From: Hippopus hippopus
Lineage: Eukaryota > Mollusca > Bivalvia > Cardiida > Cardiidae
Assembly: GCA_946811185.2 (NCBI GenBank)
Contig: OX328108.1
Location: 38,252,493-38,316,492 of the forward strand
Length of the DNA: 64,000 nt
Direction: 5' to 3'
Position 1 is the first letter of the stretch; the number at the start of each line of letters is the position of its first letter. Under the pieces are notes generated by a model that worked only from the letters and a program-made list of their open reading frames with translations, was not told the DNA's origin and did not search any database. Below, one piece after another: positions 53,886-64,000 of the stretch. The translations under genes were made by a program, and so were the position numbers.

Positions 53886-56380
53886 AAGCTCCCAAAGCTA
53901 ACCGAAGACCCTGATGATGAATAGTGTCCAACTTTTTTAGGTAGCTTTTCCGTGCAGAGCCATATATAATACATCCATAATCCAGTTTTGAGCGTATTAG
54001 AGATCTGTATAGATTTAAAAGAGTTTTCTTATCTCCTCCCCAGTCAGAGTGGGAAAGTACTTTTAGAACATTCAAAGCTTTTTGACATTTCAGTTTCAAA
54101 GCATTAATATGTGGAATGAAAGAAAGTTTTTTGTCAAAGATAACTCCTAAAAATGTTGCTTGATCTACTATTGGAATTGGACTATTATATATTTTCAATG
54201 ATGGATCCAAGTGCAACCTGTGCTCTTGGCAGAAGTGTACACAGTTTGTCTTTGTCTTGGAAAATTTAAAACCATTTTCTATAGTCCACTTCTCAATTTT
54301 GTCTAAATTATTTTGAAGCTTAGTTTCAATTGTTTTCATATCTTTGGACCTGTAACATATTAAAAAATCAATCACATATAAGGAACAGTTCACATCATCA
54401 TCTAAACATTTTACAATATTGCTAATCTTGATATTGAACAGAGTAGGTGAGAGGATACTTCCTTGAGGAACTCCCTGTTCTTGTTCATAGTCATCAGAAA
54501 AAGATGTGCCTACCTTAACTTTGAAACATCTATTTGATAAAAAGTTTGAAATAAACCTAGGTAGATTTCCCCTTAATCCAATTTTATGAATGTCTTTTAA
54601 GATGCCATGTTTCCATGTGGTGTCATAAGCTTTTTCTAGATCAAAAAATATGGCAACTACATGTTGTTTCTTTACAAAAGCATTTCTGATAAAAGATTCT
54701 AATCGTAATAACTGATCTGTCGTGCTTCTGTTTTTTCGGAACCCTGATTGATGTTCCGATATAATATTATTGGATTCGAGGTAAAAATTAAGTCTATTGT
54801 TTATCATTCTCTCCATGGTCTTACATATACAACTAGTTAAAGCTATGGGTCTATAATTTGTTGGATTTGTATGATCTTTATTTGGCTTAGGAATTGGAAT
54901 GATTGTAGCTTTGGACCATCTTTTCGGGAAGGTGCCTTGTTCCCATATAATGTTAAAAATGTTTAACAGAGTTTGTAATGAAATACGAGGTAAATGTTTT
55001 AAAAGTTGATTGTGTATTTCATCTGCACCTGCAGCAGAATCATGAGCATTTTTTAGAGAATTTTCAAGTTCCGATAGTGTGAAAGGTAAGTTGTAGTTTT
55101 CATTTGTATCCGTTTCAAAATTAAGTTCTTCCATTTCTGCTTCTTGCTTATGTTTTTTAAATTGTGGTTTATAATTTGCAGACGAGGAGTTTGTTTTGAA
55201 AGTTTTACCCAGGATATTAGCGATTTCTTCTTTACTTTCATAGTTTTTGTCATCTACCTTGATATGCGAGTGTTTCATGGTTTGATTTTTTCCATTTATT
55301 TTCCTTAACATATTCCAAATGGTTGTCATGGGAGTTCTAGCATTAAGTTTAGAAATGAAATCTTTCCAAGATGGTCGTTTTCCTTGTTTAATAGTGCGTC
55401 GAGCCTTAGCTCTCATAATTTTGCAAACATTTAAGTTTGATTTTGTTGGATATTGCTTGAAACGTTTTAAACTGTCTTTACGTTTTTTAATAGCTTCTCT
55501 AAAATCATCATTAAACCATGGCTTTTTCTTCTTAAAAGTATTTGTTGAAATCTTTGGGATGCACTGATTTGATATGTCAATTAAAGTTTCAGTAAAAGAA
55601 AGCATTGGATCTTCTGAATTTTCAAAATTGTCAATCAGTAATTTTTCATGGCAAAGAATATTGAATTTTTTCCAGTTAGCTTTTTTAAAATTCCATTTTG
55701 GAATTTTCTCATCTTCTGTTTTCTCAGTTTCTTGTATAATGATAGGAACATGATCACTTCCATGAGAATCTTCACATACTTTCCATTCATAATCAAGGTA
55801 CAAGGAAGGATGGCAGAGTGAAAGGTCTATTGCTGTGAAAGAACCTGATCCAGGATGCAGGTATGTATGTTGATTGGAATTAAATAGACATGAATTATTC
55901 TCTGCAATGAAATCTTCAATTATTTTACCTCTATCATTGGTATCTGAACAACCCCATAAATTCGCTATGTCCATTAAAATCACCACATATGATGTAAGGT
56001 TGAGGTAGTTGTAGTAAAAGATTTTCTAAATCATTTTGTTCTATTCTTTTATTTGGTGGGATATAGATAGAGCATATTGTTATAGTTTTATTTAAAGATG
56101 CTTTTATTGGTATTGCTTGTAGATTTGTGTTTAAGTCTATCTTACGATGAGGTACCGTAGAATGTATTATGATAGAAGAACCACCAGATGCTCTTTGGCA
56201 ATCATTATGTATGTAGTGATAGGAAGAATAATTGCGAACTTCTAAGTTATCACTGGGGGTTATAAAAGTTTCTTGAAGACAGCAAATTTGTGGATTTAAT
56301 AAAGATAAAAGAATTAGTAGTTCATTAAAGTTGGCTTTTAGACCTCTACAATTCCATTGTAAAATCGAGTTTTGACCCAT
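53885..56380 (-). pseudogene. Jockey-like ORF2: endonuclease and reverse transcriptase
   Basis: Starts at ATG 56380 with MGQNSILQWNCRGLKANFNE; endonuclease motifs follow: CCLQETFI, ICGDFNGHSE and, after a frameshift, GSDHVPII. An extra T near 55964 (GAATTTATGG) causes the shift; the two frames overlap at 55934-55986 and rejoin as LWGCSDTNDRG. The reverse transcriptase keeps PNYRPIALTSCICKTMERM, HQSGFRKNRSTTDQL, FFDLEKAYDTTW and QGVPQGSILSP. The catalytic YxDD box reads YVID (54367-54378), so the first of the paired aspartates has become isoleucine through two base changes. The C-terminal end is lost at about 53885. Frameshift, active-site loss and truncation all make it inactive. Confidence 0.9.
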
Positions 56381-56510
56381 TATACTTGTATATTGGGAGT
56401 TTGAATTTACTTAAAAGTTATTTGACTGAGGAGTCAATTCCCAATTCCATATCTTCTAAACTTTCAAATTTATTTGCCAGCTTAATAGGATCCTGTGACC
56501 CTTTCTTCTG

Positions 56511-57593
56511 TCAATTTGATTGTTGTTTATCTTTTTCTTTTTTATCTGGTTTATTTTTCTGGCTTTTATTTGGTGATGTAGGGCATGAATTAGATCTAGA
56601 AGCTGATCTTGATCTACTAGAGTCTTTTGTTTGGTTAGATTTTGAACCTGTTTCAGATGTTCGAGGTGGTTGGACAGATGGAGACGTAGATTTCGGGGAA
56701 GGTTTAGCGCCTTGCTCAAAATCCACGGGATCATACTGTGTTCCACAAGTTCTCGTCTGAGGTTTTGCTGTTGCTGATTGAACTATCTTAGAGTACCTAG
56801 GTTCAAAAGCTGTCTCACGTTGTTTTTTTGCCTCAAAGTACGAAATCTTTCTTATTGTTTTAATTCTCATAATTTCTTTTTCTCTTTTCCACACTTCACA
56901 GTCGGTTGATCTTGCACTGTGATCTTTACCACAATTTACGCATTTGAAAGGTCTTTGGCAGATGCTAGATGTGTGTTTGGATTCACCACATCTATCACAG
57001 ATTACTGCATCTGTGAGCTTGCAGTTGTCTTCGTGGTGTCCAAATTTTTGACAATTAAAACAACGTAAAGGATTTGGGATGAACTGTTCCACTGGTACTG
57101 TACGATAAATGATTCTAATACTCTGAGGCAAAGTGGTGGTGTTAAAAGAGAGGAGTACTGTATTGGTTTCAAGTTGAACATTATCTTTTTTTATTTTGAA
57201 TCTTTTGCACGCAACAACTCGTTGCGGTGCAAGATATTCAACAATTTTTTCCTCTGTTTCTCCTTTCAGTACCCTGTCTTTCACAATTCCTCTGGATTTG
57301 TTAAGTGAGTTGTGTTCTGAGACTGAGACTTTCAAGTTATAAAACTTTTTAACTTTTAATAGAGATTCAGCTTGACTTGCTCTTGATGTTTCAACGAGTA
57401 GCAGTTTGTTTTTTAATTTTTTAACTGATTTTGGAGTGCCTATTAAACTTTCTATTTGTTTTTCTATAATGAATGGAGATAGAGATGTAATGGGCTTTGC
57501 CTCCTCACTTTTGATAACTAAGAACTTTGTATTATTTAAGTAAGACGTTTCGTTTTCGTTATTCGGTCGGGGTCTTTTGTTTTGGGAAGCCAT
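56511..57593 (-). CDS. Jockey-like LINE ORF1 (gag-like) protein
   Basis: An open 360-codon frame from ATG 57593. Residues about 20-170 fit the RRM-like/PRE_C2HC region of Jockey-clade ORF1 proteins. Three zinc knuckles follow at about 178-191 (CFNCQKFGHHEDNC), 199-212 (CDRCGESKHTSSIC) and 218-232 (CVNCGKDHSARSTDC): two C-x2-C-x4-H-x4-C and one C-x2-C-x3-H-x6-C. The last 100 residues are rich in Ser, Lys and Arg (SRSRSASRSNS). This protein binds the element RNA to form the ribonucleoprotein. The frame is undamaged although ORF2 beside it is dead, so it could still be expressed if the promoter works. It is not a host gene. Confidence 0.9.
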   Translation of the reverse strand: MASQNKRPRPNNENETSYLNNTKFLVIKSEEAKPITSLSPFIIEKQIESLIGTPKSVKKLKNKLLLVETSRASQAESLLKVKKFYNLKVSVSEHNSLNKSRGIVKDRVLKGETEEKIVEYLAPQRVVACKRFKIKKDNVQLETNTVLLSFNTTTLPQSIRIIYRTVPVEQFIPNPLRCFNCQKFGHHEDNCKLTDAVICDRCGESKHTSSICQRPFKCVNCGKDHSARSTDCEVWKREKEIMRIKTIRKISYFEAKKQRETAFEPRYSKIVQSATAKPQTRTCGTQYDPVDFEQGAKPSPKSTSPSVQPPRTSETGSKSNQTKDSSRSRSASRSNSCPTSPNKSQKNKPDKKEKDKQQSN

Positions 57594-58110
57594 GATTTTG
57601 TTAGTGTAATTTCAATAGCTATGCGCTCCACCCTCCTCGGAGCCCTACAAGGGGACGTCTAATGGAAATGGGTTTCCTATTTCCGACGCCAGAGCTACAT
57701 AGCTATTATACTCAACAAACCTTAAGCGAAGAGAAACTAAAGGTCTATTAATTAGCCCATCGGCCGCCGCTTTATAAAGGAAAACAATGTAAAAGATGAG
57801 AAAAAAGAAAAAATCTAACCCGGTTGGTATCATAAGATACAAAGAAAGAAATATAGATAAAAGTATGTAATCCTAAAAGCTAGACACGACCGAGCCGATT
57901 GAGACGGGTCGGGCCTAACCCATCCCTCTCGTCTATCCGAGGCCAGGACCAAAGCAGTGTGTTGAGTGCTGGAGATCCCTGGGCACTCTCAACTACCAGG
58001 ATCCCCTTTTCCGGCATACGAGATGCCACCCACGGCAAACAAGTGGCTTCTGAATCAAAGACAGAAATCTTTTATCAGAAGAAAGTTTGCTCAAATATTT
58101 TCAATTAAGA
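57594..58110 (-). promoter_or_regulatory. 5' UTR and probable internal promoter of the LINE
   Basis: GC-richer than the surroundings. It holds short stems such as CCGGAAAAGGGGATCC and blocks without long open frames. Jockey-type LINEs carry an internal polymerase II promoter here; no specific initiator can be proved from this sequence. The left limit is set where base composition falls back to AT-rich at about 58110. Confidence 0.45.
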
Positions 58111-58560
58111 AAGCTTTAGATATAGAGTGTTAGCATAATAACTTTAATGATTATAGCTGATAACTTAAAGCTTACTAGAGTTCCCATTATAGATCTCTAC
58201 TTGTAGGTAAGATTCTAAATACAAGTATGCCAAATGTTTCAAATTCTTCAAACATATAGTGCTAGAGATTGGAAAAGGTGTTGACGAATACAAGAACAAA
58301 ACATAGATGTTATACACAGATGTTGTTATACTCTTCGTCCAGTGTGCTACCCACTGGCACAGATGATACACACACAAATGAGCATGTTAGTATATTACTC
58401 CAGTCAACCAGACAGATGGGTTGGAACTAATTGCAAAAGTTTTTATTTTTACATTTCACGAAAGAAAATAAACATAATAATCCCAAGAAAAAAGTTGCAC
58501 TGAAATTTCATTGCCCGAAAAGAGGTATTTGTAATTTAAATTTGCAAATTTCGGGAAAAA
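58111..58560. other. No recognisable feature
   Basis: AT-rich sequence upstream of the LINE. No repeat or gene seen. Confidence 0.35.
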
Positions 58561-58599
58561 TATACGTGCTCGATGATGGCCCGAATAGCCGCTGTATTC

Positions 58600-59107
58600 A
58601 ATAGTGTCCAACCTAGGTCAAAATTATCACGCGCCACTCTGCGGGTTAAATGTAAACACAGAGGATGATGACCAGCAAAACGTACTTCGACAAAGAAATT
58701 TAAACTACCGGTGTATCAACGAAACTTCGACGATTACTTTAAAGGTATTTTTCTTTCACTTACTGGTATCTTTTATTACAGATGAGTGTTTAAATTCGAA
58801 AATAAACTTCAGTTTGTGCGTCCACTATTCCAAGGTCGTCGATGGTCACCCGACGAGTGTCAGATCATATAATACCCACTTCTGTGTTTATATGATTTTA
58901 TATCAGCCTTATAGACCGCCAAAATATCGTTTAAAAGATGACAGAATGAGTTTCCGAGCAATCTGTTGTGTGCGTGCTAAGTGTGAAAGCAATCTAAAGA
59001 TGTTGATAAGATTTGATGACGTCACTACAAGCGATGGTTGCAAAAAAAAGTACGGAAGCACAGTAGTGCCCGAATTTCACCTTATTGGTATCAATTACCC
59101 GATATAA
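58600..59107 (+). other. Unidentified open frame
   Basis: A stop-free frame of about 168 codons that has no ATG at its apparent start (the first possible codon is GTG at 58604). The N-terminal part is hydrophilic (NTEDDDQQNVLRQRNL) and the C-terminal part has CCVRAKCESN and basic residues. At 58743 AAAGGTATTTTTC looks like a splice donor. The T-rich stretch before TATTACAG at 58773-58780 looks like an acceptor, but an intron of only ~37 bases would be unusually short. It could be an exon pair of a real gene or chance. I do not recognise it. Confidence 0.25.
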
Positions 59108-59109
59108 TT

Positions 59110-60260
59110 TCTTTTATTGTGTTATTATTATTATTTCAGGTTTTCTTTTTACATGTATGTTCGAACATTCTTTTCAGTTTATTCGTACTTTATTTGTCTC
59201 ATTCAAATAGTTGAATAGTATTTAAGCTGAAAATAGATCGAGTGAATGAATTAATTTGAAGCCAAAGTAGCTGAGTACTCATAACAACAAGATGAATAGT
59301 AGTCTAATTCATATCAATTTTACAACAGAAATAGAAGCACGTTTAAACTTTTATTCAACGTTCGTTGATTTAGCTGGCTTTACTGGTTTTCACCACTCGC
59401 CCATATCACAGTAAACTTCTCTTAATCATGTGATCCATTGGTTTCACCAGTGCTAAGCTGCCTATCGCAAAGACACTTCCACGTGACCAGTGACGCAAGT
59501 AGGATTCCATTCAAGGTCCTCTTGATTAAAAATCCAACCCTTAAGCAACGAAACACAGATGGTCTTACGTTAGTGCTGAGAGCTGTTTAGACTAACTATA
59601 TTTGTAGAACGAAAGCATGCTTGTTTTCTTAACAGAATCATAATATTTATCTTTAAGCACTCCCTGTGAACATGAAACACAAAACAAGATGCTACATGTA
59701 CAGAACTCATGATAATCAACAGATTTAGATTATAAGGTGATTTTTACCACAAATGTAGTGTTTTCCCCTTTACTTTGAGAAAAATGGCTGATGTCATTCA
59801 AAAGAGGAATTTACTGGCGAATCAATTACCATTAGGTGAATCAATGAATGAAAACTAAGATTTTTCAGCCTAAAAACTGGGGCAAAAGATACGATAAAGA
59901 TATGAGAATAAAGCAAAATATCGACTGTAATTTTATCAAAATATATTCAATGAAATTTTGCCAATGAAAAAGCAGATACCTTTAAAAAAAACAAAAGAAA
60001 AAGGCCTTACTCATTTCAAAGCTAATTTATGTTTTAATTAATCTATTGACTGTTACTTTTTGAAAATATTCTGAAAATGATATGACCTGAAGATGTGCTT
60101 GTTTCTGTACTGTATAAACCCAGTACATTTAAAAACGCAACACTAGTTGTAATTCATAAAAATTAGCCGGAAAATAACAAGTTTTGATCAAATTTACCCT
60201 TTTATGTAATTCAGTGTTATTTCAGCATTTTAGTGATGCTTGCATTATCGAGCATGACCA
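59110..60260. other. No recognisable feature
   Basis: AT-rich sequence. No coding motif, terminal inverted repeats or tandem unit detected. Confidence 0.35.
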
Positions 60261-60265
60261 AAAGG

Positions 60266-60724
60266 ATGGTTGATCAGTTCATTTATGGGCAGGCATAACC
60301 CAGTTAATCAGAACACAACTCGTCTTTTTTTTAAAATGAAAGTTAATTCTAATTATAATGCCCTCATCAAAGAAGTTTGGCGTTCTGTTTTTTTAGGACA
60401 AATTTTAGACAAGCATACAATAGATTGCAGCATGATGGTACTGCTGCACATACAGCTGTTTTCACGAGAAACTTTTTTTATCAGAACAACATTAAATTGT
60501 TTGACAGGGCGCATTATCAATTGATATGGCACCTAGTTAGCATGTGTGGGATGCCTCGAAAATAATGTGTGCACACCAGTGCTAAACCCCGACAACCCCT
60601 CCAGAACTTTGCATAGCCTTCTAGAGAAATTGAACTACATTCTAGATCATCGAACAACCTTTCAGTGTTGTCAGTGAAAGAAGCATGCAAGGTTTGATAA
60701 ATGCAAGGTGTGGTCATACTCGAT
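60266..60724 (+). pseudogene. Heavily decayed Tc1-like transposase
   Basis: Different frames preserve pieces in the right order: WAGITQLIRTQLVF near 60282 (family GxVMVWAGI..GRTPLV), LQHDGTAAHTA with NNIKLF near 60427-60500 (second catalytic Asp region), HVWDA near 60540 (PIEHVWD region), and finally NARCGHTRC at about 60700-60722, the GGHTRY C terminus. At least three frameshifts or stops separate them. No TIRs are visible. It is not the same subfamily as the Tc1 at 34 kb. Confidence 0.75.
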
Positions 60725-60990
60725 GTTAATCATGTAATTTTGATTTGTCTCTTTGTATTTGTAAAGCCATTCCCTGGTAGTATCTAATACTCGACCAAAC
60801 TCCCGATGAAAAATTAGACTTTGTAAGGATGATAAGGATATAAAATGTGGGGGAAATGGGAATTGCACGTTACTGGCAATTTCACTGTTTTCCTCAACGT
60901 TTACAACTGTTGTCTGCTGTAGATAGTCCAAAGTCCAATGGTGTGGGGGGGGGGGGGGAAGAGAGAAAGATTAAAAATCAATTACAAATA
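60725..60990. other. No gene; G-run at 60943-60957
   Basis: The stretch contains a run of about 13 G followed by AAGAGAGAAAGA. It resembles the GGGGAAGAGAG phrase of the D-block family but nothing else aligns. Confidence 0.35.
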
Positions 60991-60994
60991 GTAA

Positions 60995-61258
60995 TTCAAC
61001 CCTTTACCCCTTTACCCTGGAGGAGAAAATTGGATTTGTCCAACTTCTAAGCACTTGCAAACCACAAATTAAATGTGGCTCAAATGTCAGAGTTTGTGAG
61101 TGAAAGGACAGAAACCATTGTCTGAAAAGGAGGAAATGCTGGTTATCAGCATTTTCTCTTTTTCCCATTTTTTTTTTTTTTTTTTTTTTTTTTCTTTTTT
61201 TTTGAAAACCTTCTCCATAAGGGTTGTTAAAACTTCGGATTGAGTGTTAAAGGGCTAA
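60995..61258. mobile_element. Hairpin MITE with long poly-T expansion
   Basis: Left end AACCCTTTACCCC. Core GGAGGAAATGCTGGTTATCA with its partner TCAGCATTTTCTCTTTTTCC. A run of more than 25 T then follows (61168-61203) where other copies have CACAATGTTTTCAAAAG. The right end reads GGATTGAGTGTTAAAGGG. The hairpin has been distorted by slippage. Confidence 0.6.
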
Positions 61259-61739
61259 GTATCAGAATTTTTATTTCTTACCCAAATTTCTGTCATAAAG
61301 GAACAAAATTTAAATTTGTTACACCTGTGTTGATCCGTTTGTATTAGGCAATGCTAAACGTTAAATATGCAGGAATCATGCGGAAATGATACAACCCTAG
61401 AATGCAACCTTTTTACCGAAATTAAACGGTAAACTGGATGGGCCGCTCTCCTAAATAAGTCTATATCAGTCACATGTAGCCCAGAAAATTTGAGGAATTA
61501 ATCGTATAAACATCCTGTTTGAGAAGAAGAAACTTATTGGACAAGAATTTGAATTTCTTAGGGTTTTCAGAGCTTGATTTCGATTATTGCCAGCGTCATA
61601 CCTGAAATGAAACTGCTAAAAGTTTTGTTCCTAAGCTTTGTACCAGACCAAAGACGCTGAAATTGTTAACATAATTACATAATTATAGGCTCTTCTAAAT
61701 TTAAAGCTCCTGCAGATGAAAAAGTAAACGTGGCACATT

Positions 61740-61882
61740 TATACGGGTTTTTATTGGAGAAAATACTATGGAAATAAGAGAACTTGCTCTTCATGAGCCA
61801 TTTTGCTTTTTCTCAAAAATTTTCAAAACGCATGTATGTCAGAATCGTAAAACATGGGATTGTTCATAAAGGGTTAAAAAGT
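61740..61882. repeat. Decayed half of a hairpin MITE
   Basis: Contains GGAGAAAATACTATGGAAAT, a poor second arm, then GTAAAACATGGGATTGTTCA and TAAAGGGTTAA. Only the right terminus is convincing. Confidence 0.45.
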
Positions 61883-63320
61883 GAAATTAAAAAGTGAAAT
61901 TACAAAGGGAAATGTTGCAATATTGGCAGCTTGAGTACTGTAAGAATTCTAAATTTGATTGTTCTCTTGCAATCATTTATATTACAGAGCAAGTAATGTA
62001 TTTGGGCTATGACAAAGACTCACACGTACTATTTACATCTATATAGGTCCCGCTCCCCTTACCCTGGATCTGCATTTGCATTGTATATGCACATGATGAT
62101 GATGTTTAGCCATATAAAGGTTTTATTTCAAACAGATCTGTGTATTAAATGTATTTAATGTGTTGCAATTCATTAATTTACAAAAAAATTGAAAAATGCA
62201 TCATAGGCTAAATGGGTGGGGTAAATTAATATGGTATCGCAATAATTAACTTCTATCTGTTTTCTTGTTTTAATCTGAAAACAAAAGATATTGAGATTAC
62301 AATCTTTCCTGCAATACTAGTTTTACAAATTAGATGACAAAACATCATTTTCCATTGAGTACCTTGCATAAAATGGCATTTTGTTGAAAAACTAGATGAT
62401 GACGGGAAATTTATGGTGGACCTATTCGAGGACACTTTTTGACAACTTCCCCTCATAGTTCAGACTGCAACTTTTTTCTTGTGATTACTGAGGTACCACA
62501 TGAAACGAAAATGATAAAATCATTTCAATTAGTTCCAAGTTTGGTGCTGTTTTCGGCTAGGTTGACTGGCCTATATGAGACAGGAAAGTGTATAGGAAAG
62601 ATATATCTTCAAAAAATGAAAAAAATAAAAAACCACTTTTGGAATGAAAAATTTGTTTTGGAAATCATTTGATCTTAATTTGTCTCGTTCTTCAGCCACT
62701 TTTATGTTTTAATTTTGAGTTTGTTAATTTTTTCTGGAAACATTTAATCGTATTGACTTCAGTGTTTTTATTTTCATATTTAGGTTTTGTTATTGTTTTT
62801 TTTTTTTCTAATATTTACTTTGAATTGAATTATTTTGGACCTGTTTTATTAATTTTAGTTTTATTATTATCGGTCTCCTCTGTTTCTGGGGACTTTTACC
62901 ACCCATACGCCACAGAGGCGAAGGCAGCCACCAATTTCTAAGGCCTCGAGTGGCGGGGGCCAAATTCGAAAAATGAAAATAGAGCTCAGGAAAATGAACA
63001 GTCAATAGCCTCTTTGTCTAAAAATGCTTGCCTGTGAAAGCTATTGTTATATACTAGTACTTAGCAAGTATGTATATCAAGGACTCAGTTTTACATTTCA
63101 TGGTATCTAAAAATAAAACTTTGGTCGGTAATCCATTATACCATTTTTTAGGGAAACAAAATCAATAAGGACAAATCAATAAGAAATGGAATTCATCTTC
63201 AACAGTATATGTATTACTTTTTAGACAGTATTTACAGAATCTGCATTGTATATCGTCTACCTATTTCAATGGCTAAACTATGGTTAGAGCATCTAAATTT
63301 GCCAAATATCTGTATTCAAT
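61883..63320. other. No recognisable gene
   Basis: AT-rich with T-rich stretches. A hydrophobic plus-strand frame at 62669-62941 results from poly-T and poly-TTA composition and has no start-site or family support. 62930-62990 is GC-richer and unassigned. Confidence 0.35.
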
Positions 63321-63323
63321 TGT

Positions 63324-64000
63324 TTATGATACAGTTTTCTGTCCTAAACTATGTTCTAGTAGAGCAATAAGTTTTTTCCTGTTTCTAACCTTTGTAACAA
63401 CCCCGAGTGATTTCAGTTTTCTTTTAATTTCACCGTCAGTCATCTCATATGCTTGTTTTTGTGTTTCTTTTTCATATTTACTATTCACATCCGCGATTTC
63501 AAAATCAATTTTCCTACTTTTCATGGGATTTTTCTCTTTTATGGATTCATTCCAATATGAATCGTTCCTTTTCACGTAGTCCTGTTTTGACTTTTCACAA
63601 GATTTATCAATAAGAAATTCCATTCTCTTACGTGTTCTGAGTTCGTCGACGGTTTGATCAATCTTATTACTCCGTTTTTGGTGAATCTGCTTAATTTCAT
63701 CGTTCATTTTTTCGACTCCTTGTCCTGTAAAATTTCTGATTCCGCCATATTCTTCGATAAAACCCGGGATGTGGTACAACAAACAGTGCATATAAGGAGA
63801 TACCCTTCCATATCCAAGGAGGTCCTTGTTTTTAAGACTCAGAAAAAGTGCCATCCATTGCTGGATTTTCTGGAAAAGGGATAATTTTGTCAGAGAACAC
63901 TTCCCGACAAAATTTTGAATTTCTTGTATGTCTCTGATCAGCTTCACAGTCTCGTCGTGGGTATCATTATTAATAATGAATAGTAACTTGTCGGGCAGGG
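63324..64000 (-). CDS. Unidentified protein C terminus with SAP-like motif, partial
   Basis: The minus-strand frame is open from the window edge to a stop at 63324, so only the C-terminal ~225 residues are seen. An early segment has LLFIINNDTHDE. The middle segment reads GRVSPYMHCLLYHIPGFIEE followed by NFTGQGVEKMNDEIK. A middle region of charged residues (KSKQDYVKRNDSYWNESIKE) follows. The end (EIKRKLKSLGVVTKV to ALLEHSL) fits a SAP DNA-binding motif. I associate the YMHxLxxHxP and GQGxEKxND pattern with multi-copy invertebrate proteins, possibly transposon-derived, but cannot name the family. The apparent first codon inside the window is GTG, so the true start is beyond the edge. Confidence 0.6.
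   Translation of the reverse strand, partial: LPDKLLFIINNDTHDETVKLIRDIQEIQNFVGKCSLTKLSLFQKIQQWMALFLSLKNKDLLGYGRVSPYMHCLLYHIPGFIEEYGGIRNFTGQGVEKMNDEIKQIHQKRSNKIDQTVDELRTRKRMEFLIDKSCEKSKQDYVKRNDSYWNESIKEKNPMKSRKIDFEIADVNSKYEKETQKQAYEMTDGEIKRKLKSLGVVTKVRNRKKLIALLEHSLGQKTVS

Larger units (their letters stand above)
53885..58110 (-). mobile_element. Jockey-like two-ORF LINE, 5'-complete and 3'-truncated
   Basis: On the minus strand a ~500-bp 5' untranslated region (58110 to 57594) is followed by ORF1 (57593-56511), a 130-bp gap, and ORF2 (56380 to about 53885). ORF1 has Jockey-type zinc knuckles and ORF2 an endonuclease followed by a reverse transcriptase. ORF2 stops making sense just after LALGAFRT, shortly before the normal C terminus, and the 3' UTR and tail are absent. 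LINEs usually lose their 5' end, so the missing 3' end points to later deletion or recombination with the element on its right. Exact 5' boundary uncertain. Confidence 0.8.

Noticed and set aside
56386..56760. 124-codon plus-strand frame opposite LINE ORF1
   Set aside because: It is the antisense shadow of the Ser/Lys-rich ORF1 tail.
58604..59107. Confident gene call for the 167-codon frame
   Set aside because: No ATG start, no recognised domain, and the only visible intron would be about 37 bases. Kept only as an unidentified open frame.
62669..62941. Hydrophobic 90-codon frame resembling a membrane protein
   Set aside because: The hydrophobicity comes from T-rich sequence (TTT and TTA codons). 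No start context or family support.

Overview
The window looks like intergenic, repeat-dominated chromosomal DNA from an animal, most probably a bivalve mollusc. It is AT-rich, has no operon-like gene packing, and carries non-LTR retrotransposons, mariner and Tc1 transposons, tRNA-derived SINE heads and many terminal-inverted-repeat elements. It also carries the head sequence AACAAGAGGGCCATGATGGC, which I associate from general knowledge with dispersed bivalve repeats. The bivalve assignment is an inference; no host gene was found that would prove it. I recognise no intact host protein-coding gene. Every coding region I can name belongs to a mobile element or looks derived from one.

Layout. 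0-4.2 kb: palindromic TTAA-flanked MITEs, a 482-bp TIR element and a decayed Ty3/Gypsy polymerase. 4.18-5.52 kb: a structurally complete mariner transposon with an open DD34D transposase, 33-bp terminal repeats and a TA duplication. 6.1-7.5 kb: foldback elements. 7.75-10.82 kb: two adjacent elements filled with 145-bp tandem units. 9.3-28.3 kb: a block of about 2.5-3 kb repeated head to tail in at least five incomplete copies. Each copy carries different insertions, including a 156-bp tandem-repeat element, a frameshifted LINE at 15.2-19.5 kb, hAT-like MITEs and a large palindrome. 29.2-30.4 kb and 33.8-38.1 kb: two arrays of the same 341-bp unit in opposite orientation, the second split by a Tc1-like transposon that is intact apart from one stop codon. 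38.0-38.8 kb: a LINE endonuclease fragment. 40.3-42.1 kb and 51.8-53.4 kb: a transposase remnant beside one copy of a 1.3-kb duplicated segment, and the other copy. 42.24-45.87 kb: a TTAA-bounded element with two convergent gene remnants, one THAP-like, each starting just inside one end beside a TGACGTCA site. 48.33-49.96 kb: an element with perfect 25-bp TIRs. 53.9-58.1 kb (minus): a two-ORF Jockey-like LINE that is complete at its 5' end but cut at its 3' end. 60.3-60.7 kb: a Tc1 relic. 63.3 kb to the edge (minus): the C-terminal part of an unidentified protein ending in a SAP-like motif.

How the parts relate. Nothing here works as a pathway; the window is a record of successive insertion. 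Internal paralogues supply empty sites that fix several insertion events exactly: a MITE at 53.10-53.31 kb against an unoccupied TTAA at 41.995 kb, the Tc1 inside a 341-bp unit, and the 145-bp-repeat element absent from a sister copy at 25.6 kb. The most unusual object is the TTAA-bounded THAP element, together with the abundant TTAA-flanked hairpin MITEs, which share its target-site preference.
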